The notes under the pieces: generated by a model | Told to the model about the DNA's origin: nothing | Seen by the model: the letters and a program-made list of their open reading frames with translations, nothing else | Databases searched by the model: none | Made by a program: the position numbers and the translations under genes | DNA from: CBDBJK01 sp965206395 | GTDB lineage: Bacteria > Chloroflexota > Dehalococcoidia > Lucifugimonadales > CATOSD01 | Direction of reading: 5' to 3' | DNA length: 64,000 bases | Assembly: GCA_965206395.1 (NCBI GenBank) | Contig: CBDBJK010000028.1 | Coordinates: 1-64,000 of the forward strand | Part shown: piece after piece, positions 36,049 through 45,234 of the stretch | Layout of the letters: every line of letters begins with the position of its first letter | Numbering within the stretch: the stretch's first letter is position 1

Positions 36049-37091
36049 TTACAAGCTTTTAGCCTGGGCTACATGCTGCCATCCATTATCCTCGTCGCCT
36101 TCCAGTCGCCTCAGGTAAACGGAAGTAACAGCCAAGCTGCTATGGTCTAGGAAACGACTGACTTCCTCCACAGTCTGTCCGGAATCCCGCCGCAGTTTGG
36201 CTGCCGAGTGCCTGAAGATATGCATGCCCGAAGCTGGCAGACCTGCCGCCTTAAGGTATTTTCGCAGATTGCCATAGAAGGTACCGGAAGTGATGCCCTT
36301 GCCGCCATTGGCACTGGGAGAACCATAGGGACTCGCCAGGCTCCATCTCTGACAAGTCTCTTCCGAAGGTTGCCAGGGACATCTGGATGGCATCGAATGC
36401 AGGTAGGGGTAGCTCCCGCCTTCCTCGCTTTCCACCCTTGCCTCTATAGGTGTAGTAGACGGTCTCTCCGACTTCGATGTCACCCGCCTTCAAGCTGAGC
36501 ACCTCGGTGCGGCGTCTGCCAGTTAAAAACCAATGTCAGAATTATCGCCTTATCTCGAATTCCCATTGGCGTATCCGAAATGACATCCAGAAGCTGCCTA
36601 ATCTGCTCTGCTCCAAGTCCTCGTGGCAGACTAGGCGATGTGTGGGGCCTTTCGAGTCTGTCACATGGGTTGCCATTGACGATGTCCATTCGTATGAGGA
36701 AGCGGTAGAAGCTGCTCAGGCAGGCGATACGTGCGCCGATAGTTATGGCTGACGGCTCCCTACCGGATTGTCCTTTGCCGTGGGCGTAGGCGAAAACGTC
36801 CTGGGCTGTTATTTCATCCGGCGACTTGCCTGCTCGTCTGAAGAAGTAGGTGAGCATTCTGCTGTAGCTCTCAACGGTGCGCATGGAGCCAGACCGACGT
36901 TCTTTCTCCGCAAGAAAAGCATAGAGCGCTTGTTGCCAGCCTTCGATGTCGCTGAATGCCGCTATAGACGTGGTCATGGTCAGACTCCTGTAAAGTTGGG
37001 CTGACACTATAGACGCTCTGACGGCTACGGAAGTCAAGGCTATGGAGTCGTAGTAAGCGTTCAGCTCCTTGCCAGAAAGTTCCGGGGACAT
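36049..37091 (-). pseudogene. Tyrosine recombinase/phage integrase, broken by frameshifts
   Basis: Three successive frames together make one ~330-residue XerC/D-type integrase. 37091-36530 encodes the SAM-like N-terminal domain (AEKERRSGSMRTVESYSRML, SSFYRFLIRMD) and the start of the catalytic domain (KAIILTLVFN). The middle frame gives TGRRRTEVLSLKAGDI (catalytic Arg region) and GKGGKRGRRELPL. The last frame gives HIFRHSAAKLRRDSG (HxxR), FLDHSS and the nucleophile Tyr in TSVYLRR. At least two shifts separate these parts, near 36530 and 36250-36350. The active-site residues survive, so decay is recent or the shifts are sequence errors. Together with the serine recombinase it suggests more than one mobile element here. 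Confidence 0.8.
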
Positions 37092-37234
37092 GCACGCCTA
37101 CTAGAATGTGTCGAGATAGAAGTTCTCAAGTAGACAGCCTACTCATTGAAAACCCTGTAAGTCGCACCACATACCCCGAACAGCAATTAGACACCCTGGT
37201 TGACCAGGCGTATAATGCCACACACCAAAGACTA

Positions 37235-38485
37235 GTGGTTCAACGTTTTTGTATTGATGGGTAGAGTGACTTTAGCTTGATGCGCGCATCCTCGGTAGTG
37301 AAGCGCCAATCCACTCGTATCACATCCCGGTTGCGTTGATTCTGCCAAGCATTGACCTCGCCGCGCAGGATGTCTTGATCGGCAATCCGTCGGTCCAGGC
37401 ACTGTCGAGCCAGCACACCGATCTCTATCTCCGCCATATTCAACCAACTCCCGTGTTTGGGAGTATAGTGTATCTCCAGTCGCTCAGCTATACGCCTCGC
37501 CTCAGCAGGCTCGAATGCCTCGTATAGCGAGGACAGCTTGTGAGTGTTGAGATTGTCCATTACCAGCACGATCCGGTCTCTGTCAGGGTAGTCCTCGTCG
37601 ACCAGTTTCTTTATCACATGCGCCCAGTCCACCTTCGTGCGACGCTCTCTGACCTCGACTCGGCGCCATCCGTCCAACGGTGCAAACAGCATGAACAGGC
37701 TGCTCACTCCATTGCGCTCGTATTCGTAGTCGTATGCCGCCGATAAGCCGGGCGCTGCGGGACGCGGCACTCGCGTCTCCTTGACTTGCTGTTTGCTCGT
37801 CTCATCCATGCACACCAGAACCTCATTCCCATCGTACGGCCGTTGGTAGACCTCCAGTACGTCTTCCATCACGTCTTCCATCGCGCACACAAACTCCGCG
37901 CTCTGACCGGGCGGGATGCACCAACTCTGCTTCAGCCACGGCTTCAGTTCGTTTTTTTTTTAAGCGCCTGGCGAACCGTCTCGGTGCTAATGGTCCCGAC
38001 TATCTCACACTCGACCAACTGGTCAGCCAACAGCTTCAGGGTCCAACTGGCACGCCCCTCCGGCGGTTCCCCGCAGGCCCATCGCTATCAACCGTGCTTC
38101 ACCTTCGCCGTCCAGTCTCTTTTGACGCCGACGCAGTTGCTTTTTGCGATTCAGCGCAGACTCGACCCCCTCCTCCACACAGCGCTTGCGTATTCGCTCG
38201 ACCGTTGACTGTCCCACACCGAGCGCGCTGGTGATGTCCGCGTCCTTCATTCCCCCGTCCGAGCGTGACTCATCGCTCATCAGCAGAATGCGCGCATGGG
38301 TCTGTTTGTACGCCGCAGCCCGACCGCGTGAGACCAAGGCGTTGAGTTCCTGTTGTTCGTCGGTAGTCAGTCTGATACGGTACTTCTTGGTAGACATCAT
38401 GGTTCCTCCTCGGTTCAACGTTACGATTGAACCCCCAAGAGGAACAATGACTATCATGGTATTCATTTCAATGATGTTGGACCAC
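37235..38485 (-). mobile_element. IS630-family insertion sequence, copy 3
   Basis: 1251 bp, minus orientation, with TA flanks (37233-37234, 38486-38487). Two bases longer than copies 1 and 2: the A9 run is A10 and one C has been added near 38078-38080. It lies between genes. Confidence 0.92.
37240..38400 (-). pseudogene. IS630 transposase with frameshift (IS630 copy 3)
   Basis: Frame 1 breaks at about 38080 through an extra C (LIAMGLRGTAGG instead of LIAMACGEPPEG) and stops soon after. The shift run also has ten A instead of nine. The catalytic second frame (37240-37890) is otherwise intact. Confidence 0.8.
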
Positions 38486-38589
38486 TAGCCTGTATCGTAA
38501 CGGAAATATAGTCTGCATCGGCTAATTCCATTGCCATTCGCACGACAGCTGTTCCGTGAGAGCTACGGCTACTTTAGGAGGGGTTTGCT

Positions 38590-41109
38590 ATGCGACTTAG
38601 AGCGTTAGTGATACTCGGACTTGTAATATTGATCGCGCTAACAGCGGTTCCAGGACAGGCGCAGGCAGCCACGCTTGCCGTCACCAAGACAGACGACACA
38701 AACGATGGGGTGTGTGACGCCGATTGCTCCCTGCGGGAGGCAATCTTCGCAGCCAACGCCCTGGCTGGTGCTGATATAATTACCGTTCCAGCGGGCACCT
38801 ACGCTCTATCTATTGCCGGGCCTGAAGAGGACAACGCAGCCACCGGTGACCTCGACATCACCGACGACCTGACTATCAATGGCGCTGGTGCAGCCGATAC
38901 CATTATCGACGGCGGAGAACTTGACCGGTTGTTTCACATTCTCTCCGGAACCGTGAGCATCTCCGGCGTAACGGTGCAGAACGGTGCGGTGATAGCGTTC
39001 AACCGCAACGGCGGCGGTATCGAAAACTTTGGCACGCTGACCCTGACCGACAGCGCTGTCAGTGGCAACTCGGCGGGCAGCATCGGCGGCGGCATCCACA
39101 ACTCCAACCTCGGTTCAGCAGAACTCATCAGCAGCACCCTCAACGACAATACGGCTGCCGGTGGTGGTGGCATCGGCAACAACGGCACGCTGATCGTCAA
39201 CAACAGCTTCGTTAGGGGCAATACAGGTGGTTTCGGGGGTGGGATTCTCAACAGGCAGAATGCAAAGCTCACGATCACTGCTTCCACAATAAGTAAAAAC
39301 AACGCGACCATCTCAGACGGTGGGGGCATTTGGAATGGTGGCGAAATGAGTATTGTGGAGAGCACCATAGATGACAACCATTCATCTTTGAACGGTGGTG
39401 GCATTGCTAATAGCAATAATGGGACGCAGGTGATAAGCAATACAACAGTTAGCGGGAACAGTTCAAGGTTCGGTGGTGGTATTGCCCATCATGCGTTAGG
39501 AACAACTACGATCCGCTATAGCACAATAACTGAGAATCGTGGGACAAGTGCCGGTGGGGGTATCGCGAAGTCGCTAGGCACTCTGGCAGTTAATAGTGTG
39601 ATCATTGCGAACGACTTAGGGGGCAATTGCGCAGGGAATCCTCTCACCTCTCTTGGGCACAATTTGTCTAGTGACGACACTTGCAACCTGACGGAGCCAA
39701 CAGACCTCCCGAACACCGAACCGCTCCTCGGCACCTTGCAAAATAACGGCGGCATGACGGAGACTCACGCCCTTCTGCCGGGCAGCCCAGCCATCGACGC
39801 TGGCGACGATATTGCCGCCCCACCAACAGACCAACGAGGTGTTATCCGGCCTCAGGGCGCAGTCAGCGACATCGGAGCATTCGAGCTTGAAGCCGCTCCC
39901 TTTTCCTGCTCAAACGTCTCAGAGATTCCCACGTTGGAGTGTGAGGCTTTAGTCGTCCTGTTCAACACTACCGACGGCCCAAACTGGAAGGACAATACAG
40001 GGTGGCTGGAGACCGATACGCCATGTAGTTGGTATGGGGTCGCTCGCGATGCCGGCCACGTGACACAACTCAAACTGCCTGACAACCAGCTTAGCGGGAG
40101 CATAACCCCGGAGCTTGGAAACCTCTTCAGCCTGACCGATCTCCACCTGTTTAAAAACGACCTGACCGGGAGCATACCGCTGGAGCTGGGAAATCTCTCC
40201 AGCCTGACCAATCTCTTCCTGTATATCAACGACCTGACCGGGGGCATACCCCCAGAGCTGGGAAACCTCTCCAGCGTGACCGGTCTCTTCCTGCATGAAA
40301 ACCAGCTAAGCGGAGGCATACCCCAGGAGCTAGGAAACCTCTCCAGCCTGGAAACTCTCCACCTGGGTTCCAACCAGCTAAGTGGGAGCATACCCCCTCA
40401 GTTGGGAAACCTCTCCAACCTGAAACAACTCTACTTGTCTGGCAACCTGCTGGACGGGAGGATACCCGCAGAATTGGAAAATCTCTCCAGTCTGGAAGGT
40501 CTCTACCTGCATAACAACCAGTTGAGCGGGGAAATACCTGAGGAGCTGGGAAGCCTCTCCAGCCTGGACACACTCCACGTGGGCACCAACCAGTTGGGCG
40601 GGTCGCTGCCCCAGAGCCTGACGAATTTGAGTTTAGTGAAGTTCTGGTTCCATGACAACGCTCTCTGCGAGCCACCCAACGCCGAATTCCAGGCATGGCT
40701 GGCTGGCATAAGCGACCTGCGAAGTACAGGAATAGTATGTATTACAACCCTTTGCACTCTAAAACTCGGGCTTGGCTATGCTGACGGCGCTCTCACTATG
40801 GACTTCGAGCTAGCCACACTAGAGCCAGCGACGTGGGACTTGTGGTTAGTCATTCCAGGGACAGGCATCTTCCCTTTATGGTCGCTTCCGCTACCCGTAG
40901 TTGACTCACCTGTCTTTCCTTCGCTATCGTTCTCATTCCCCAGTATAGGGACGATAGGCTTTCTGACTTCGCTATCTACACCTGAAGGGATTGCGTGCTC
41001 TGACTGGGAAACTGTCGATACGGGCGCTCCGTCTTCGGCTGTGCCATCACGAGGGGAGATAAGGGAGCTATTCCGAGGAGTGAACAAGGTGCTTTCGAAC
41101 GAACAATAA
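38590..41109 (+). CDS. Secreted CSLREA / beta-helix / leucine-rich-repeat surface protein
   Basis: 839 residues. The signal peptide (LVILGLVILIALTAVPGQAQA) is followed by a CSLREA box (TDDTNDGVCDADCSLREAI). A right-handed parallel beta-helix with Gly-rich rungs (GGGIENFGTLTLTDSAVSGN and similar, ~60-380) comes next, then a choice-of-anchor-Q-type segment (SPAIDAGDD, IRPQGAVSDIGAFE). About nine 24-residue leucine-rich repeats follow (GSIPLELGNLSSLTNL type, ~490-700), the 'plant-like' LxGxIPxxLGNL form. The last ~95 residues match the remnant at 6753-7274. It is probably exported and attached or matrix-bound; binding of polysaccharide or protein is a guess. A clear site (AGGAGG, 38577-38582) precedes ATG 38590. 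Confidence 0.88.
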   Translation: MRLRALVILGLVILIALTAVPGQAQAATLAVTKTDDTNDGVCDADCSLREAIFAANALAGADIITVPAGTYALSIAGPEEDNAATGDLDITDDLTINGAGAADTIIDGGELDRLFHILSGTVSISGVTVQNGAVIAFNRNGGGIENFGTLTLTDSAVSGNSAGSIGGGIHNSNLGSAELISSTLNDNTAAGGGGIGNNGTLIVNNSFVRGNTGGFGGGILNRQNAKLTITASTISKNNATISDGGGIWNGGEMSIVESTIDDNHSSLNGGGIANSNNGTQVISNTTVSGNSSRFGGGIAHHALGTTTIRYSTITENRGTSAGGGIAKSLGTLAVNSVIIANDLGGNCAGNPLTSLGHNLSSDDTCNLTEPTDLPNTEPLLGTLQNNGGMTETHALLPGSPAIDAGDDIAAPPTDQRGVIRPQGAVSDIGAFELEAAPFSCSNVSEIPTLECEALVVLFNTTDGPNWKDNTGWLETDTPCSWYGVARDAGHVTQLKLPDNQLSGSITPELGNLFSLTDLHLFKNDLTGSIPLELGNLSSLTNLFLYINDLTGGIPPELGNLSSVTGLFLHENQLSGGIPQELGNLSSLETLHLGSNQLSGSIPPQLGNLSNLKQLYLSGNLLDGRIPAELENLSSLEGLYLHNNQLSGEIPEELGSLSSLDTLHVGTNQLGGSLPQSLTNLSLVKFWFHDNALCEPPNAEFQAWLAGISDLRSTGIVCITTLCTLKLGLGYADGALTMDFELATLEPATWDLWLVIPGTGIFPLWSLPLPVVDSPVFPSLSFSFPSIGTIGFLTSLSTPEGIACSDWETVDTGAPSSAVPSRGEIRELFRGVNKVLSNEQ

Positions 41110-41217
41110 TCGATCGCCTCGCGCAGGCTGTTGCGCAATGTGGTGCAAGGCATTGTCCAAGGCAGCTCGACAAACCCCGTCCCGAAGGGTGGCGAACGCT
41201 TGCGGTATGTCCATTGG

Positions 41218-41266
41218 GTTCACCTTCCCCGCTTACCACCTCTGCTGGTAAGCGGGGAAGGTGAAC
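41218..41266. repeat. Perfect 21-bp inverted repeat, 7-base loop
   Basis: Left arm 41218-41238 (GTTCACCTTCCCCGCTTACC...) and right arm 41246-41266 are exact complements, with loop CCTCTGC. It lies ~110 bases after the surface-protein stop. No T run follows on either strand, so it is a terminator, RNA-processing site or small palindromic mobile repeat. Confidence 0.85.
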
Positions 41267-41624
41267 GTGGCTAATGCCAGCATACACGATGACCTGATTG
41301 TGTTCCTTTCTTGGATATATTGTCATTCCGAACACCATGTTTATAATTGGCGCGTCATGCTGGAAGGCTTGTGCTCCAACTTGCAGGCGCAATCGTGCCG
41401 AGGAATATGCTCGACTAAAGTAGGATTGTGCAGAAGGCTTCGTTTCACTCATTTGCACAGGGCTGTGCCGATCACAGAAACGAAGCAATACCCAGTATGC
41501 ACAGAGCAGCAAATGCGACTTCTATAGTGCGATTTGGGCCGCACGTGACCATCTAGCGAATTTGAAGGGAGTTCGATCTCGACAGACAACATTATGAGGG
41601 TTAATTGAGCGCTTCAGATGGTAT
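41267..41624. other. Intergenic, no gene recognised
   Basis: About 360 bases between the long hairpin and the promoter at 41625. A short frame at 41261-41527 has no recognisable product. Confidence 0.45.
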
Positions 41625-41653
41625 TTGACAACATCAATAGGCGCTCGTATAGT
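41625..41653 (+). promoter_or_regulatory. Sigma-70-type promoter TTGACA-N17-TATAGT upstream of the helicase
   Basis: -35 TTGACA at 41625-41630 and -10 TATAGT at 41648-41653, spacing 17, about 80 bases before the helicase ATG. The sequence around it is closely similar to 3530-3600 upstream of the esterase/monooxygenase pair. Confidence 0.7.
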
Positions 41654-41730
41654 CTGTACCATCCCGGTATCTTGCATACGCGAAAAAAAGTGAGCGCCAT
41701 CTGAGAAATATTTGGTTAGGGCTTGAGGTT

Positions 41731-43982
41731 ATGATGGAGTCGACAGGAAACCCTAATGGAGATTCAACAAGCAATGTCGTAGAGGGCTGGCAGAGAAGGC
41801 TCCTTCAGCTTGACCGGCGTAACAACCTGCTTTACTTTAAGCCTGGCAGAACGGCAACACTCATAGCCGACCACTCACCCGATGAAATTGCGTCACTGCT
41901 CGATTCATCGCCTCGCGGTCTGACCTTCGACTACGCAGAGCCCAGGTCCAGGCCTCGTGGGGCTAATCGCTTCCAGGCCCCCAACGCTCAACCTGAGGAA
42001 AGCGAAGAAACTGAACCCTACGTCCGTGAGGGCGACCTCCAGAGTGACTGTACTCCCCTTGAGCTTCAGCGCAAGCTCGGCAACCTTAAACGTAGAGCGC
42101 GGGAATGGCAAGAAGAGCAGGGCCTCAGTGTGCTGTCGCTTGCTCTTGGATTTTTGCGCTGGATAGATGAGGACGGAGAGGAAACCCATGCCCCTCTACT
42201 CTTGCTACCTGCGCAGTTGGATAGGGCATCCCCCAGGGATGCATTCATCCTCACAGAAGATGATGAGGACATATCTCACAACACCACCCTAGCCGTAAAG
42301 CTTGCCGAGTTCGGAATCGAAATCCCTGAATTCGATTCCGAAACACAGCAGCCCAGCGATTATTTTCATCTGGTGCTTTCCCTTGTCGCGTCACGGAAGG
42401 ATTGGAGGATTGAGGATACCGTTTATCTCACGACGTTTGCATACTCCAAGCTCGCGATGTGGCGTGATCTTGAGGGCATAAGAACTGAGGGCACCGACCA
42501 CTCCATAGTAAGGTCCTTTGCAGGAGACTCTATTGCCAGAACTGGCGTATCGCAGACTCCTAGCCCAATGGCTTCAGAGGAGATGGATCGGCTGGATGCC
42601 GGAAGGCTGGACGACGTGCTCGATATAAGGGACCAGCACACTGTTCTACCTGCGGACTACAGCCAGCTCATAGCCATCACAGGAGCGAAATCCGGGACCA
42701 ATATGGTAATCCACGGCCCTCCTGGCACAGGGGAAAGCCAGACCATTGCCAACATCATCGCTACCACGATAGCGGAGGGAAAGTCGGTACTGTTCGTAAG
42801 TGAAAAGACAGCTGCACTGGACGTCGTGAAAAGGCGGCTGGAAGAGAAAAACTTGGACGTGTTCTGTCTGGATATGCACAGCGAGCGTGGCAGCAAGGCC
42901 AGCGTTTACGAACAGCTTCGCCAGTCGGTGGATGACCCCCGGATGGTTGCCAACCTGGGGTTTGATTATGATACTCTCGCGAGCCTGAGAAACAGGTTGA
43001 ACCCTACTGTCCGTGCGTGCACATGCGGCGCACCCCTCTTGGCATGACGGTGTTTCAAATGCATGGTCGGCTTGCTGATCTGCGTCACGTACCCCACGTG
43101 GGTTTTGAGGTGCCAGACGTGGGAGACCTAACGTTGGAGCGTCTTACGTCGATTCTGGAGATATCGAGAAGGATTGCACAGCGCAGGTGGGAGTTTCGAG
43201 AGCATTGGACCAGCCGGTGGTGGGCGCTCAGGTCGGCTCACCCCTCGCTGGAACTCGCCAACACAATCCGGCGCGATATGACGGTGTTGACCTCTGCAGT
43301 ACGCCAACTTGAGACTGATACTATCGGCACGGCAGAGGCTCTTGGCATGAGGCAGCCCAGCAATTTGGATCAGGTAAGCAACCTTTACGATTTGGCGGTG
43401 CACCTGAGCCAGACACCCAGTGTACCGGATGCCTGGCTTGAAGCCGGCGCTTGTGCCAGGCTTGGCAAAATTGCCCAAAGAGAAGCTGATCAACAGCAAA
43501 CCCGCCAAAGTCATGTAAACAGGCTGCAAACCGCCTTTGGCGAACCCGTTCCTGAGTGGGACTATAGGTATCTATTGGCTGAGGTGGCGCTTCAAACACC
43601 AGAGAGGGAACTGCTTCAGCGACTGCTTGGAAATGAATATTCTCAGCGGCTGGTGAAAGGCGATCAGTCGGCTTTTGATGCTGTGGAGAGGTTGGACAGA
43701 GCAACAAGCGAGCTATTGAGCGTGTCAGCAGATCTTGCTTCAATCTTTCAAGTTGAGGCTCCTCAGACTCTTACTGGTATTGAAGCGCATGTAACAACAG
43801 CAGCAAGTATTGCGAACCTCAATCCCATACCTGAATCCTGGCTCTTGCCGGGAGCCATTGACAATGTGATCTCAGAGATTCAACGAGCCCAGAACTTCAT
43901 GGGAGCCTTAATCGATTCTGAAAATCAGCTGTTCTCAAAATTTGAGCAGTCGATTCTTGATTTAGTAGACCAACACAACCTA
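41731..43982 (+). pseudogene. DUF4011-type SF1 helicase-nuclease, 5' part
   Basis: First ~750 codons of a COG1112-like giant helicase. An N-terminal DUF4011 domain (WQRRLLQLDRRNNLLYFKPG, residues ~13-200) is followed by helicase motif I at ~329. There GPPGTGESQT has Glu335 (codon 42733-42735) in place of the invariant Walker A Lys, which should abolish ATP hydrolysis. Motif Ia reads SVLFVSEKTAALDVVKRRLE. Near 43015 the frame shifts: RNRLNPTVRA leaves frame and resumes as HMRRTPLGMTVFQMHGRLADL. A long helical insert follows up to the IS630 copy 4 at 43983. The upstream promoter looks intact. COG1112 helicases occur in anti-phage systems such as Mokosh; that role here is inference. Confidence 0.85.
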
Positions 43983-45232
43983 GTGGTCCAACATCATTGA
44001 AATGAATACCATGATAGTCATTGTTCCTCTTGGGGGTTCAATCGTAACGTTGAACCGAGGAGGAACCATGATGTCTACCAAGAAGTACCGTATCAGACTG
44101 ACTACCGACGAACAACAGGAACTCAACGCCTTGGTCTCACGCGGTCGGGCTGCGGCGTACAAACAGACCCATGCGCGCATTCTGCTGATGAGCGATGAGT
44201 CACGCTCGGACGGGGGAATGAAGGACGCGGACATCACCAGCGCGCTCGGTGTGGGACAGTCAACGGTCGAGCGAATACGCAAGCGCTGTGTGGAGGAGGG
44301 GGTCGAGTCTGCGCTGAATCGCAAAAAGCAACTGCGTCGGCGTCAAAAGAGACTGGACGGCGAAGGTGAAGCACGGTTGATAGCGATGGCCTGCGGGGAA
44401 CCGCCGGAGGGGCGTGCCAGTTGGACCCTGAAGCTGTTGGCTGACCAGTTGGTCGAGTGTGAGATAGTCGGGGACCATTAGCACCGAGACGGTTCGCCAG
44501 GCGCTTAAAAAAAAACGAACTGAAGCCGTGGCTGAAGCAGAGTTGGTGCATCCCGCCCGGTCAGAGCGCGGAGTTTGTGTGCGCGATGGAAGACGTGATG
44601 GAAGACGTACTGGAGGTCTACCAACGGCCGTACGATGGGAATGAGGTTCTGGTGTGCATGGATGAGACGAGCAAACAGCAAGTCAAGGAGACGCGAGTGC
44701 CGCGTCCCGCAGCGCCCGGCTTATCGGCGGCATACGACTACGAATACGAGCGCAATGGAGTGAGCAGCCTGTTCATGCTGTTTGCACCGTTGGACGGATG
44801 GCGCCGAGTCGAGGTCAGAGAGCGTCGCACGAAGGTGGACTGGGCGCATGTGATAAAGAAACTGGTCGACGAGGACTACCCTGACAGAGACCGGATCGTG
44901 CTGGTAATGGACAATCTCAACACTCACAAGCTGTCCTCGCTATACGAGGCATTCGAGCCTGCTGAGGCGAGGCGTATAGCTGAGCGACTGGAGATACACT
45001 ACACTCCCAAACACGGGAGTTGGTTGAATATGGCGGAGATAGAGATCGGTGTGCTGGCTCGACAGTGCCTGGACCGACGGATTGCCAATCAAGACATCCT
45101 GCGCGGCGAGGTCAATGCTTGGCAGAATCAACGCAACCGGGATGTGATACGAGTGGATTGGCGCTTCACTACCGAGGATGCGCGCATCAAGCTAAAGTCA
45201 CTCTACCCATCAATACAAAAACGTTGAACCAC
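43983..45232 (+). mobile_element. IS630-family insertion sequence, copy 4
   Basis: 1250 bp with TA flanks (43981-43982, 45233-45234). It interrupts the helicase-nuclease gene between codons reading QHNL and VRYRTD; precise loss of IS plus one TA restores the frame. One extra G at 44470-44473 distinguishes it from copy 1. Confidence 0.93.
44068..45227 (+). pseudogene. IS630 transposase with frameshift (IS630 copy 4)
   Basis: GGGG instead of GGG at 44470-44473 ends frame 1 early (ECEIVGDH then stop) before the A9 run. The catalytic second frame (44577-45227) is intact, so the element may still be mobilised in trans. Confidence 0.8.
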
Positions 45233-45234
45233 TA

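Noticed and set aside
37091..37234. Search for a second attachment site matching the tmRNA 3' end
   Set aside because: I looked between the broken integrase and IS630 copy 3 and saw no copy of the tmRNA 3' end. The element's right border is unknown.
41218..41266. Intrinsic terminator of the surface protein gene
   Set aside because: The stem is perfect and long, but no T run follows on either strand, so it is listed as a repeat of open function.
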